Notes: a model not told the origin generated them from the letters alone. DNA of 64,000 nucleotides from an uncultured Lachnoanaerobaculum sp. (GCA_937925515.1 CALALP010000045.1:1-64000), one strand, 5' to 3'. Positions 54,301 through 63,976 are shown, numbered from the stretch's first letter. Translations and numbers: made by a program.

Positions 54301-55251
54301 CTATTTATCAGCCTCACTGAAATTTTGTCTTAAGGCATCACATGAAACATCAAACTTTTTCTTTTCTTCATCAGTTAGAGAAATCTCTATAACCTTTTGA
54401 ATACCATTTTTATTTATAAGACAAGGAACTCCTACAAATACTCCTGTTTGACCATATTCGCCCCTTAAGTTTGCACTTACGGTAAGAACTGAGCTTTCAT
54501 CTCCAAGTATTGCCTTTGTAATTCTTGTAAGACTCATTCCTATACCATAGTAAGTAGCTCTTTTTGCCTCGATTATTTTATAAGCTGCTGTACGCACATC
54601 TTCCTCAATCTTTACAAGCTCATCTTTTGAAAGTGTTCCATTTGACTCTTCAAAAAACTCTAAAATAGGTTTTGTAGAAAGCATTGCATTGCTCCATGGA
54701 ATGAACTCTGAATCCCCATGTTCTCCAATTACATAAGCATGCACACTTCTTGGGTCTGCATGTATGTAATTTCCTAAAAGATACCTAAGTCTTGCAGAGT
54801 CAAGTGCAGTACCTGAGCCTATAACTCTTCGTGGGTTAAATCCTGATAAATCACATGTAATTTGTGTCATTACATCTACCGGATTAGTAGCTACTAAAAA
54901 GATTCCATTAAAACCACTTTCAGTAATAGGGTCAATTATTGATTTAAATACTACTGTATTTCTTTGTAAAAGTTCTCTCCTTGACTCTCCCGGTTTTTGT
55001 GCAACACCTGCACATATAACAACTATATCTGCATCTTTACAGTCATGGTAATCTCCTGCCCAAATTCTCATATGTGAACTTGAAAAAGCAAGTCCATGAT
55101 TTAAGTCCATTGCCTCTCCTATGGCTCTTTCTCTATTTACATCAATTAAAACCAATTCATCACAAGTATTTTGATTAAGCATCGCATAAGCATAACTCAT
55201 ACCAACCATACCACAACCGACTAAAACAACTTTTCTCTTGTCTGATTTCAT
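54301..55251 (-). CDS. ldh: L-lactate dehydrogenase
   Basis: A 316-residue NAD-dependent enzyme reducing pyruvate to lactate. It has the Rossmann motif VGCGMVGMSYAYAM, VATNPVDVMTQ, substrate-binding VIGSGTALDSARLRYLLG and catalytic His in VIGEHGDSEF. LDH and malate dehydrogenase are close relatives; the length and TALDSAR segment favour LDH. The ATG follows AAAGGAGATACAAAT; the longest frame adds 16 unlikely residues. It stands alone, with ~250 bp of AT-rich sequence between it and the divergent mutarotase gene. Confidence 0.93.
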   Translation of the reverse strand: MKSDKRKVVLVGCGMVGMSYAYAMLNQNTCDELVLIDVNRERAIGEAMDLNHGLAFSSSHMRIWAGDYHDCKDADIVVICAGVAQKPGESRRELLQRNTVVFKSIIDPITESGFNGIFLVATNPVDVMTQITCDLSGFNPRRVIGSGTALDSARLRYLLGNYIHADPRSVHAYVIGEHGDSEFIPWSNAMLSTKPILEFFEESNGTLSKDELVKIEEDVRTAAYKIIEAKRATYYGIGMSLTRITKAILGDESSVLTVSANLRGEYGQTGVFVGVPCLINKNGIQKVIEISLTDEEKKKFDVSCDALRQNFSEADK

Positions 55252-55513
55252 ATTTGTATCTCCTTTTTTAATTTTTTGTAAATGCTGTCTTGAATACACT
55301 ATGCTAAAAGTATATTCATAAATATTCTACCACAAATCCAAAAAAAATGTTATATTTTTTGTGATTTTTTAGATTTTTCTATATAGAACTTAGAATCAGT
55401 CTTATGAAAAACTTCTACAAATTTTGTCAGATTACAGCTTTATTTTTCTTTTTGAAAATGTTATAATAATAGTGTTTGCTTTGTGTCCGATTCAACAATA
55501 AGAGGTGAAAATT

Positions 55514-55825
55514 TTGATAAGAAAAGCATTTAGAATGACAGTTTATCCTGATAAACATGAAGAATATGAAAAACGCCATAATGAATTATGGCCTGAAATG
55601 AGAAGAATGTTAAAAGAGCATGGTGTAGATAAATATTATATTTTTTTAGATAAGGAAACAAATTACTTATTTGCCTATGCAGAAATTGAAAGTGAAGAGT
55701 TATGGGAGAAAATTTCCTCCACTGACATTAATCAAAAATGGTGGCATTATATGAAATCTGTCATGGAAACTAATGAGGATAGCTCTCCGAAAAGCGTAGA
55801 ACTAAAAGAGGTATTTAAGCTTTAG
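55514..55825 (+). CDS. rhaM: L-rhamnose mutarotase family protein
   Basis: A 103-residue protein of the RhaM (formerly DUF718) family, which interconverts sugar anomers. MIRKAFRMTVYPDKHEEYEKRHNELWPEM is the family start (His in the RRHNELWPE region); DKYYIFLDKETNYLFAYAEI and WWHYMKSVMETN follow. The start is taken as TTG, seven bases after AGAGG, because it gives the family N terminus; a GTG three codons earlier overlaps that site. No rhamnose catabolic genes are nearby. It is convergent with the GH31 operon. Confidence 0.88.
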   Translation: MIRKAFRMTVYPDKHEEYEKRHNELWPEMRRMLKEHGVDKYYIFLDKETNYLFAYAEIESEELWEKISSTDINQKWWHYMKSVMETNEDSSPKSVELKEVFKL

Positions 55826-55830
55826 TTTAA

Positions 55831-55865
55831 GTGGGAGTTGCGAGCCGACGGCTCGCAACTCCCAC
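55831..55865. repeat. Perfect hairpin repeat, copy A5 (bidirectional terminator)
   Basis: Arms of 17 bp around one central A (GTGGGAGTTGCGAGCCG, then complement), the same 17-1-17 geometry as the copy at 32311, between convergent rhaM and GH31 genes. Its core (CGAGCCGACGGCTCG) differs from the CCTCGCCG core, but the flank CCCATAAATTA resembles that of the A2 copy. Confidence 0.8.
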
Positions 55866-55872
55866 CCATAAA

Positions 55873-58239
55873 TTATTCAGCAGTCAAAATCTCTACTAAT
55901 GGAGCATATATATTTTTTTCTAAGCCAAGTGATAATAACTCGCCTAGAACAAAATGTCTACCTTTTACATCAATTTTTCTTATAACTGCCATTATCTTAG
56001 TTTTTAAGTCATACTCTATCTGATAAGCATTCAATATATCAAATATTCTTGCTTGTAGATTTTCAATAAGTTTTTTATTTCTATGATTTTTACTAGCTAG
56101 TACTACATTAACCACTAATTTAGAACTTACATCAATCTCTCCCAAGTCTACATTTAGTGTCCCCTTTTTCTCATCTATATAGACATTTTTATCTAAAACA
56201 TTATCATCTAAAGTAATATCTATACTTTCATAATATATATTTTGATAAAATTCAAGTTTATAACTTCTTAACTTAGGTATAGCAGATAGATTTCCACTTG
56301 CAGGATTTATTGTAAATTGCATAGTCTTATCATCTTCGCTGTATTCATACTTTGTAAATGCAATATCTTCTTCTACATAATCTACTAATTCCTTTTCATC
56401 TTCATATAGAGTAAAACTTGCATTTGCTCCACAAAATATTTTAATATCAAGTTCATTTGGATTTGAAATTTTATCTCGCTCTATATTAGCATTAAGTACT
56501 AAAATACTTCCTGCCCTTGCTAAAACAGGTATACTTTCCAAAGTTCTATAAAACTCAAACTCCCTATCTCCAAAGTATTTCAATCCTGTAAAAATGTCTA
56601 TCCACTCTCCTTTTGGAAGATAAGCATTTTCAACTGACATATTACTCTTACTATCAGTTTTTGAAGTTATAGGCAGGACTAATAGATTTGTACCAAAATA
56701 ATACTCATTTCTTACTTCATAAGCTTTGTCAATCCTAGGATTATCATAATACACAGGTAAAATCAGAGGAGTCTTTTCTAAATGTGTTATATAGTTCATT
56801 GTATACAAGTATGGTATAAGCTTATGTCTTAACCTCAAAAATTCTATACTTATATTTTTTGCTATAAGATTATAATTCCAAGGTTCTTTGCCATTGAACT
56901 CATTTTCTGTACTATGTAATCTTAATATAGGGGAAAATGTTCCAAGTTGCACCCAACGCACAAACAATTCATCATCTTTTATGCCATTCATGTGTCCACC
57001 AATGTCATGACTCCACCAAGCATAACCTATATTTGATGCTGTTGAGGTAAAATATGGTTGAAATTTTAAACTTTCCCAAGAAATCACAGTATCTCCTGAA
57101 AATCCTACCGGATACCTATGACTTCCTGCTCCTGCATATCTCGATAGTATCAAGGCTCTCTTATTATTTCTACTTATATCTTTATAGTGAAAATAATTTA
57201 AAAGCCACAATGGGTCCAGTCCCTTTATACCCGAATTATTGCCCTGCTGCCAATCAATCCACCAAAAGTCAACTCCCTCTTCCTCAAGTTTATGATGAAC
57301 ATATTTAAAATAACCGTCAACAAATTTTTTATCTGTTATATTAAATACAATCGGATCACCATTTTCTATATCAACTCCCATAAACTTTGCAAAGTCCCTA
57401 TACTTATCCTCATAAGCTCTTACTCCGTCTGCCGGATGAACATTTAAAGTAACTTTTAGCCCCTTTGAATGTAATGTTTCTAAAAATTTCCTAGGCTCTT
57501 TAAACAACTTTCTATTCCAAGTATAGCCTGTCCAACCTGTACCATACTTTGGGTCAACCTTTGTCAAATGCCAATCTATATCTATTACTGCTACACTAAA
57601 TGGGATTTTCTCTTCCTCAAACCTATTCATAAGATTTAAATAAGTTTCATCACTATACTTATAATACCTACTCCACCAATTTCCAAGTGCATAGCGTGGA
57701 AGTAGAGGCACTTTTCCTGTAAGTGTATAAAAATCTCTCAAGGCTAGCCTATATTCAAGTCCATAGCCAAAGAAATATAAATCAATAGAATTACTATCTT
57801 TTCTAAACTCAAACCAATTATCAGAATTTATTAACATAGAATTGCTATCATCAAGTACAGCCCATTGTTGCCTTGATATAATTCCGTCCTCAAGTGCTAT
57901 TTCTCCATTGACTCCATCTAGTGTTCTGGCAGTTCCACCTAAAGTAATCTGCTTATCCCCATAATGCCATACTGCCGAACTACTTCCATAATCTCCACTT
58001 ACATATACCTTTAGCCCCTCTGCACTAAATTCTTTTTTATTATATATTACTCTAAGATAAGAAGTTATAATGATAAGTTCGTCATCATTTTCAACTACTC
58101 TGTATTCAAACTTAGGGAAATTCCTATTTGTAACTACCTGTGTAACCTCATCTACAAATATTCCCTTATCACTATATTCCATTCTTATAAGTCTTTCTGT
58201 AAGCAAACTAAAACGATACTTATTTCCTTTTATTATCAT
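55873..58239 (-). CDS. Glycoside hydrolase family 31 (alpha-glucosidase-like)
   Basis: A 788-residue cytosolic enzyme. An N-terminal galactose-mutarotase-like beta domain is followed by the TIM barrel (GNWWSRYYKYSDETYLNLMNRF, then IDIDWHLTKVDPKYGTGWTGYTWN). The probable nucleophile Asp is in FWWIDWQQGNNSG, the acid/base Asp is in VGFSGDTVISW, and WWSHDIGGHMNG follows. The C-terminal part is all-beta with a helical end. It lacks a signal peptide, fitting intracellular cleavage of imported oligosaccharides. It is the last gene of the LacI-controlled operon, 2 bp after the permease. The substrate is probably an alpha-linked glucoside or xyloside (inference). Confidence 0.93.
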   Translation of the reverse strand: MIIKGNKYRFSLLTERLIRMEYSDKGIFVDEVTQVVTNRNFPKFEYRVVENDDELIIITSYLRVIYNKKEFSAEGLKVYVSGDYGSSSAVWHYGDKQITLGGTARTLDGVNGEIALEDGIISRQQWAVLDDSNSMLINSDNWFEFRKDSNSIDLYFFGYGLEYRLALRDFYTLTGKVPLLPRYALGNWWSRYYKYSDETYLNLMNRFEEEKIPFSVAVIDIDWHLTKVDPKYGTGWTGYTWNRKLFKEPRKFLETLHSKGLKVTLNVHPADGVRAYEDKYRDFAKFMGVDIENGDPIVFNITDKKFVDGYFKYVHHKLEEEGVDFWWIDWQQGNNSGIKGLDPLWLLNYFHYKDISRNNKRALILSRYAGAGSHRYPVGFSGDTVISWESLKFQPYFTSTASNIGYAWWSHDIGGHMNGIKDDELFVRWVQLGTFSPILRLHSTENEFNGKEPWNYNLIAKNISIEFLRLRHKLIPYLYTMNYITHLEKTPLILPVYYDNPRIDKAYEVRNEYYFGTNLLVLPITSKTDSKSNMSVENAYLPKGEWIDIFTGLKYFGDREFEFYRTLESIPVLARAGSILVLNANIERDKISNPNELDIKIFCGANASFTLYEDEKELVDYVEEDIAFTKYEYSEDDKTMQFTINPASGNLSAIPKLRSYKLEFYQNIYYESIDITLDDNVLDKNVYIDEKKGTLNVDLGEIDVSSKLVVNVVLASKNHRNKKLIENLQARIFDILNAYQIEYDLKTKIMAVIRKIDVKGRHFVLGELLSLGLEKNIYAPLVEILTAE

Positions 58240-58241
58240 CT

Positions 58242-59066
58242 TTACCCCTTTATTCCTGAACTGATAGTAGAACTTTGAATTTGTTCCTGTGCAAGTATGT
58301 ATATTATGATTCCCGGCAATATAACAACTGAAAGTGCTGCAAAAAGCTTGGTATAATCATAAGAAAATGCCTCTGTAAAAAACTGTAAAGCAAGAGGTAA
58401 TGTCCTATTATTATCTGAGGCAGTGAGTAAAGAGGCATAGAAATACTCATTCCAATTTGCTAAAAACATTAAAATTCCTGCTGTTGTAAGACCACCTTTT
58501 GCAAGTGGTATATTTATTTTCCAAAAAACTGTAAAAAAATTTGCTCCCTCAAGTACTGCCGCCTCATCTAAAGATTTTGGAATTGCCATAAAAGTAGGTC
58601 TAAGTATAAATGTTGATATAGCTAATCCCATTGATAAATATACAAGACTTAGCCCCCAAATATTATCATATAATCCAAAATTCATAACTAATGAAAATAT
58701 AGGTTGTGCCTTTGACTGAGCAGGTACTAAAAGTGTTATAGTATACAATATATATATCAAATTTTTTCCCGGAAAATCAAATTTCGCTAAGACATAACTT
58801 CCCATTGAAAATATAAACAAAGCCCCTAATGTTGAACTTAAGGATATTAACAGGGAGTTTATGAAATATCTACCAAAATTATATTTGCTGAAAATATAGT
58901 AAAATGGTGCAAAATCTAATTTAGTCAGCAAAGCAAAAGGACTTGAAAGTATGCTTGCATTAGTCTTAAAAGCAGATGCTAATACCCACAATATAGGAAA
59001 AATTGATATAACTATTGTAAATATCAATATAGTATAACTAAATACTTTATATGCTCTATTTTTCAC
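58242..59066 (-). CDS. Carbohydrate ABC transporter permease (MalG-like)
   Basis: A 274-residue inner-membrane permease with six membrane segments. The EAA loop that contacts the ATPase is AIPKSLDEAAVLEGANFFTVFWKINIPLAKGG. The N-terminal hydrophobic segment and FFTEAFSYDYTKLFAALSVVILPGIIIYILAQEQIQSS ending are typical of the MalG/CUT1 group. No ATPase gene is in the operon, so a shared MsmX-type ATPase is likely used. It lies 9 bp after the partner permease. Confidence 0.94.
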   Translation of the reverse strand: MKNRAYKVFSYTILIFTIVISIFPILWVLASAFKTNASILSSPFALLTKLDFAPFYYIFSKYNFGRYFINSLLISLSSTLGALFIFSMGSYVLAKFDFPGKNLIYILYTITLLVPAQSKAQPIFSLVMNFGLYDNIWGLSLVYLSMGLAISTFILRPTFMAIPKSLDEAAVLEGANFFTVFWKINIPLAKGGLTTAGILMFLANWNEYFYASLLTASDNNRTLPLALQFFTEAFSYDYTKLFAALSVVILPGIIIYILAQEQIQSSTISSGIKG

Positions 59067-59075
59067 GACTTCTTT

Positions 59076-59960
59076 CTAATATATCCTTTCATTCATTCTA
59101 AAAATCTTATTAACTGCATACAATATAATAATTCCTAAAATAAACATTATTATACCATTTGCATTTGCATATCCATACTTTAAATCTAAAATAGACTTTA
59201 CAATTATTACAGGTAAGTTCATTGTATCATCTCCCGGACCACCTGCTGTGGTTAATGCAATCTGCTCGTACATTGCAATTCTTGCAGTTATTGAGGCTAT
59301 AATTCCTGTTCCTATTGCATTTCTACAAAGTGGTAATTGAATATATCTAACTATTTGAATGTACTTTGCTCCGTCAACTCTTGCAGCCTCAAATAAATCT
59401 GTCGGTATTGCAAATAAGTCATTTAATACAATCAAACTTACTATTACAGCGTAAAACAGCCATGTTAAAGTAACTGCTATAAAGGCATAAGGCGAACTGT
59501 AAAACCACTGTACATGAAAATTAGGGTTTATAAGTCTAATAATATTATTAAATATCCCTATATCATCATTAAAAATAAACCTATAAATCATTGACCAAGC
59601 AGCTGCACTTATTACATTTGGAATCATAAAAACTGCTCTTGTAAATTTCCAACCTTTAGGTTTTTCAAATAATATAAATGCAACTAATACTCCAAAACCA
59701 ACATGTATAACTACTGCTATAATTGACCAAAGTAAGATATTTTTTAAAGAAAATAAAAATGCTGCATTAGTAAACATCTTATAATAATTCTCAAATCCAA
59801 TAAATTTTGGCTTATTAAAACCGTCCCATTTTGTAAATGAAGTATATATTACTGTAAAAATAGGCTGTATATAGAACATTATAAAAATGATAAATGAGGG
59901 TAGCAAAAACAAATAAATATATTTATAGTTCTTTCTACTATTTTTGTTTAAACATTTCAT
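59076..59960 (-). CDS. Sugar ABC transporter permease (MalF-like)
   Basis: A 294-residue permease with six membrane segments. IYLFLLPSFIIFIMFYIQPIFTVIYTSFTKWDGFNKPKFIGFENYYKMF is the standard CUT1 opening. The EAA loop reads IPTDLFEAARVDGAKYIQIVRYIQLPLCRNA. It forms the channel with the MalG-like partner and receives sugar from the lipoprotein encoded 20 bp upstream. Confidence 0.94.
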   Translation of the reverse strand: MKCLNKNSRKNYKYIYLFLLPSFIIFIMFYIQPIFTVIYTSFTKWDGFNKPKFIGFENYYKMFTNAAFLFSLKNILLWSIIAVVIHVGFGVLVAFILFEKPKGWKFTRAVFMIPNVISAAAWSMIYRFIFNDDIGIFNNIIRLINPNFHVQWFYSSPYAFIAVTLTWLFYAVIVSLIVLNDLFAIPTDLFEAARVDGAKYIQIVRYIQLPLCRNAIGTGIIASITARIAMYEQIALTTAGGPGDDTMNLPVIIVKSILDLKYGYANANGIIMFILGIIILYAVNKIFRMNERIY

Positions 59961-59979
59961 TTAAATTCCCCTTATAAAT

Positions 59980-61305
59980 CTACTGTTTAGCCTCCTCTGC
60001 CTTTTTAGTTAATTCCTTACAAAAATCTTCAGGAGTTAAGGTATTATCAATTAGTTTAGGTAGTAACTTTCCAAACTCTGAATCTGCTATTGATGCAGGA
60101 AGTACATCACCCAATATTGCAACATACTTTGTATCCTTATCCATACTGCTTGATAGCTCATATAGGATTCTATTTTTCTCAAGTTCTTTCAAAAATTCCT
60201 CACTATATTCTATATTTGGAGCATCTCCTCCCTCTGCTAATATATATGCTTGTACCTCTGCTTTGGAACTTCTAAACGCTAAAAATGCCTTTGCCACCTC
60301 TTTTTGTTCATCACTTGCTAAATTTGATACCCAAAAATCTCCATAGGTGCTTGGGTTGGCAAGTGCAATATTTCCGGGGTATATTGTTGCTTTTACATCA
60401 TTTCCATTAAAACCATTACTCCATTTATCTTTTGAACTATTTTCAAATTCTGCTGCCATCCATGAACCATTACACATAAGAGCTGCATTATTACTCATAA
60501 ATGTATTTGCCGCATCAGCATAAGCTGCACCGATAGTATTAGAAGATGCGTTATTTTGCAATAATTTCTGAAGTTTTGAAACAGAATTAATTATTATCTC
60601 ATTATTATAATCCCATATCTTAGTATCTGTACTAGAATTTAGAAGTTCTGCTCCTCCTTCTTCATTTCCTATGATAGCTGCAAGCATAAGAGAGGTTGAC
60701 CAAGCATTTTCAGATGTCATAAATGCCATTTTATTATCCCCTATACTTTCTGTAAATTCTTGCATAGACATATCTTTAATATCTTTACTAGGTTTATATA
60801 ATGCTGTATTATAATATAGCCCTATTGGTCTAAGAACAATTAGTGGATTGCAAATGAGTTTTCCATTTACTGTACAAAAATCTTTTGACTCTTTTATCCA
60901 ATACCCTGCTACTTCTTGATTTTCTTTAGCATATTCACTTAAATCATATGCCATGTCATTTTCAAGTATTGCTTGTTTAAACCATTGAGTGTCAATTCCA
61001 CCTGAACCCGGAGAATGAATTAAAGTTGGTAATTTCTTTTGAGCTGCAAGTTGTTTAATTTTTTCTGCATAAGCATCTTGAGGAACTTCTTCAACAACTA
61101 TCTTGTACTTGCCCTCATATTTTTTATTAAATCTTTCTACTTGTGGCAAAAAGAACTTTGCTCCTACATTTTCTCCTGCAAGATATGTCGGTAATTTAAG
61201 TTCAACTTCCTTTCCTGTCTTACTAGAGTTAGTATTACCACAAGCCATAACACTTAAACCAATTAAACCTGACATAACAAGTATTCCAATATTTTTTAAT
61301 TTCAT
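59980..61305 (-). CDS. Sugar-binding lipoprotein of ABC transporter
   Basis: A 441-residue extracellular solute-binding protein, family 1. The signal peptide has a lipobox ending VMAC, with lipidated C22. The mature protein has the two-lobe pattern (FFLPQVERFNKKYEGKYKIVVEEVPQDAYAEKIKQLAA; FMSNNAALMCNGSWMAAEF). The ATG follows GGAGGCTGTC. A LacI-type operator lies 33 bp upstream. Substrate inferred from the GH31 partner to be an oligosaccharide. Confidence 0.94.
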   Translation of the reverse strand: MKLKNIGILVMSGLIGLSVMACGNTNSSKTGKEVELKLPTYLAGENVGAKFFLPQVERFNKKYEGKYKIVVEEVPQDAYAEKIKQLAAQKKLPTLIHSPGSGGIDTQWFKQAILENDMAYDLSEYAKENQEVAGYWIKESKDFCTVNGKLICNPLIVLRPIGLYYNTALYKPSKDIKDMSMQEFTESIGDNKMAFMTSENAWSTSLMLAAIIGNEEGGAELLNSSTDTKIWDYNNEIIINSVSKLQKLLQNNASSNTIGAAYADAANTFMSNNAALMCNGSWMAAEFENSSKDKWSNGFNGNDVKATIYPGNIALANPSTYGDFWVSNLASDEQKEVAKAFLAFRSSKAEVQAYILAEGGDAPNIEYSEEFLKELEKNRILYELSSSMDKDTKYVAILGDVLPASIADSEFGKLLPKLIDNTLTPEDFCKELTKKAEEAKQ

Positions 61306-61337
61306 GACAGCCTCCAATATTTTTTAATCTTAATCAA

Positions 61338-61351
61338 CAAAAACGTTTTTG
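61338..61351. promoter_or_regulatory. LacI-family operator before the transporter operon
   Basis: A perfect 14 bp palindrome CAAAAACGTTTTTG with the central CG of LacI-family operators. It differs by one base from the site before lacI (62398-62411), so one repressor probably controls both. Confidence 0.8.
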
Positions 61352-61366
61352 AAAAATTCAAAAAAA

Positions 61367-62383
61367 TTATAATAGTTTTTCGCTTTCTCCCTCAAGCAGT
61401 TGGTGCTCTATATAAACTATACTTTTTTGTATTTCACCATTCATAAGCCCACTCAATAATTTCATACCAATATAGCCTTTTCTTCTAGTATTTTGATTGA
61501 TAGTTGTTATTCTTGGTTTAATATAGTTAAGTAAGTGTATACCGTCAAAACCTGTTACTGAAAAATCCTCAGGTACTCTATAACCACTATCTTGTATAGC
61601 TCTTACAACTGCAATAGCCATTAAATCACTCATGCATATAAAAAGTCGTCCTCTTGTATCCTTAAAGTTATCAAGATAATCTTTTGTCTTAATATAAGCC
61701 TCATCTTCATCAAATCTACAATCTATAACATCAACATCTTCATATCTTAAATTATATTTTTTTAAGGCAGATTTAAAACCTTTTAGTCTTGCATGTGTTA
61801 CTTGTGCCTCCTCCTTTCCCTTAATAAGAATTATTTTATCTAAAAACTTACTTAAACTATATTCTGTAATTTCTCTAAATGCTTTTTCATCATCTGTAAG
61901 TACACAAGCAACTTTCCCCCCCTCAATTAAAACATCTATTGCAACACAAGGAATACTACTTTTTCCTGCTTGTAATACATACTCATCTTCTATTTTCATA
62001 CCAACAAGAATAACTCCGTCCAAACCATATTCTCTACAAAAATCCTCAAGACTTTGTTGTTTTTGTAATTCAGAAGATATTGCATACATTGCAACCGTAA
62101 TATCATAAGTATGCATATAATCAAAAATACCTCTGAGTATATTTCCTGTAAACTCGTCCATAGGATTATTGCTCCCAAGCCCTGATACAATTACAGCCAT
62201 ATTGTTTTTTCTTTTTAAAGCTAAATCTCTAGCATTTTTACTTGGTCTATACCCAAGTTCTATTGCAGCTTTTTTTATTTTTTTTCTTGTTTCCTCATTG
62301 ACATCTGAATAATCATTTAAAGCTCTTGACACTGTGCTAATAGATACACCTACATATTTAGCAAGGTCTTTTATAGATACCAT
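61367..62383 (-). CDS. LacI family transcriptional regulator
   Basis: A 338-residue repressor. The N-terminal helix-turn-helix is SIKDLAKYVGVSISTVSRALNDYSDVNEETRKKIKKAAIELGYRPSKNARDLA, with the hinge helix, followed by a periplasmic-binding-like effector domain (DGVILVGMKI, VTGFDGIHLLNYIKPRITTI). The ATG follows AAAGGA; the longest frame adds five residues. It is immediately upstream of the sugar ABC/GH31 operon and has matching operators before itself and before that operon, so it is its likely local, autoregulated repressor. Confidence 0.94.
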   Translation of the reverse strand: MVSIKDLAKYVGVSISTVSRALNDYSDVNEETRKKIKKAAIELGYRPSKNARDLALKRKNNMAVIVSGLGSNNPMDEFTGNILRGIFDYMHTYDITVAMYAISSELQKQQSLEDFCREYGLDGVILVGMKIEDEYVLQAGKSSIPCVAIDVLIEGGKVACVLTDDEKAFREITEYSLSKFLDKIILIKGKEEAQVTHARLKGFKSALKKYNLRYEDVDVIDCRFDEDEAYIKTKDYLDNFKDTRGRLFICMSDLMAIAVVRAIQDSGYRVPEDFSVTGFDGIHLLNYIKPRITTINQNTRRKGYIGMKLLSGLMNGEIQKSIVYIEHQLLEGESEKLL

Positions 62384-62397
62384 AATAATTCCTTTCA

Positions 62398-62411
62398 CAA
62401 AAACGTTTTCG
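62398..62411. promoter_or_regulatory. LacI-family operator before lacI (autoregulation)
   Basis: CAAAAACGTTTTCG, a near-palindrome that matches 13 of 14 bases of the operator at 61338. It lies directly downstream of the -10 box, where a repressor would block initiation. Confidence 0.78.
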
Positions 62412-62413
62412 AT

Positions 62414-62442
62414 ATATTAATAATATATATTTTAACTAGCAA
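62414..62442 (-). promoter_or_regulatory. Promoter of lacI
   Basis: On the minus strand: TTGCTA (62437-62442), a 17 bp spacer, TAATAT (62414-62419), immediately followed by the operator. Confidence 0.55.
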
Positions 62443-62530
62443 AAAAACAAGTAAATACTAAAAAATCAGCAATAACAACAAAGCTTAATAGTGTTTTTTA
62501 TATAAAATCACTATTAAGTTTATAAAAATT

Positions 62531-62571
62531 AGGAGTAGTATTCCTCACTGCCAGTGAGAAAAACTACTCCT
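62531..62571. repeat. Hairpin repeat, copy A6
   Basis: About 20 bp arms around one central base with two mismatches: AGGAGTAGT outer arm, CTCACTG inner arm. It follows the 3' end of the DUF975 gene; on the minus strand it is followed by AATTTTTATA, so it can act as that gene's terminator. Core weaker than the other A copies. Confidence 0.7.
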
Positions 62572-62605
62572 AAAAAAATTAAAAACTAAAGTAAAACACT
62601 ACCTT

Positions 62606-63976
62606 TTACAACTTTCCTATATCTGAATTATCTAATCCGGAATCTGATACATTACTATCAATATTTTCCTTATTCTTGTCTAAACTTACAGCTCCCAAAC
62701 TTTCATCAACCTTAGTTTCAACATTTGAAATGCTACCCACTTCTTTATTTATATCATCTGTATTATTAGTGTCATTTGTAAGGTTAATTGAAAAACCGGT
62801 AGCACTATCCGGCTTTGGCTCACTCTTAGTCAAATCACTTGGTTTATTTAAATCAACACTTTGATTAAGATCTGTGGCTTGAGCATTTTCACTAGTTTTA
62901 TTCAAATTTACACCATTTGCTCCTTGTTGGTTTGGATTACCTTGATTTGGATTAACATTAAATCCTTGGTAAGACGGTGCATAGTCTGAACCATAAGTTG
63001 TTGGAGCTTGATGAGGTCTATTTATATTTGGGTTATAATTATTTCCCTGTTGTCCTTGATAATTTGGATAGCTCTGATTTGGTCGGTCCATATTTGGTTT
63101 ATAATTGTTTCCTTGCTGTCCTTGGTAGTTTTGGTAACCTTGGTTCGGATAATCCTGATTTGGGTAGCCCTGATTTTGGTAACCACCTTGTTGCATACGG
63201 TTTGCGTAGTAAGTACTATCTGTTTCGCCTTTTAGTTTTCTATACATTTCAGCTACACTAGCATATACATAAGGATTAGTCCAAAAAATTGCGATTAATC
63301 CAAATGTAACTATAGTTAATAAATGCCAACCTATAAATGAAAGTCCTAGTGCAAATAATTTCATCTTATTTCCTTGCATCATGTTTTTACTTCTGCTAAG
63401 TACTTCTTCCGGAGTTAAGTATGGTTCATCAGCTAAAATATAAGGAACTAAGGCATATTCATAAGCTTTTATAATTCCCGGAATAATAAATAATAATGAC
63501 CATAAAAATACTCTAAGCTCCACTAAAAAGGAAGTATAAACTTCATTTTTATATGAACCGTTTGTAAATCCAAAACCTAAACTTCCTACTTTAGCATTTC
63601 CTGTTCTTGCATTTTCAAGAAAAAACTTTGCTGAACCAATCTGTAAAATATCATATATAAAAATTCTATAAATAGCACTGACAACACTTATAACAATAAA
63701 AATAACTATAACTACTAAAGTGATAAATATTATAAGTGATACCATATCATAAGATATTTTATTTGCAATATAAGATAAAATATAATATATCTTTAGTGAA
63801 TTTGGGTCAACATAATCACCTGACTTAGCAATATTAAGTAATTGGTCTATATTCCCCTTTACTGAAAAATACATACCTGAAAGCAAAGTAAGAATAAAAC
63901 TTACTAGTACACAAGGCCAGTAATTATTTTTAAACTTCATTTTTCCAATCTGCTTTACTTCTGAAATCACCCACAT
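62606..63976 (-). CDS. DUF975 membrane protein with Asn/Gln/Pro/Tyr-rich tail
   Basis: A 456-residue protein. Residues ~1-245 are the DUF975 domain: an amphipathic start (MWVISEVKQIGKMKFKNNYW) and about five membrane segments, with FLVELRVFLWSLLFIIPGIIKAYEYALVPYILADEPYLTPEEVL as family signature. The cytosolic tail begins with a low-complexity segment of NQGYPNQ, NYQGQQGNNY and PNxxRP units (~255-340) and ends in an Asn/Asp/Ser-rich stretch. The ATG follows GGAGGCTTAT. DUF975 function is unknown. The tail resembles sticky, prion-like low-complexity segments. Confidence 0.85.
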   Translation of the reverse strand: MWVISEVKQIGKMKFKNNYWPCVLVSFILTLLSGMYFSVKGNIDQLLNIAKSGDYVDPNSLKIYYILSYIANKISYDMVSLIIFITLVVIVIFIVISVVSAIYRIFIYDILQIGSAKFFLENARTGNAKVGSLGFGFTNGSYKNEVYTSFLVELRVFLWSLLFIIPGIIKAYEYALVPYILADEPYLTPEEVLSRSKNMMQGNKMKLFALGLSFIGWHLLTIVTFGLIAIFWTNPYVYASVAEMYRKLKGETDSTYYANRMQQGGYQNQGYPNQDYPNQGYQNYQGQQGNNYKPNMDRPNQSYPNYQGQQGNNYNPNINRPHQAPTTYGSDYAPSYQGFNVNPNQGNPNQQGANGVNLNKTSENAQATDLNQSVDLNKPSDLTKSEPKPDSATGFSINLTNDTNNTDDINKEVGSISNVETKVDESLGAVSLDKNKENIDSNVSDSGLDNSDIGKL

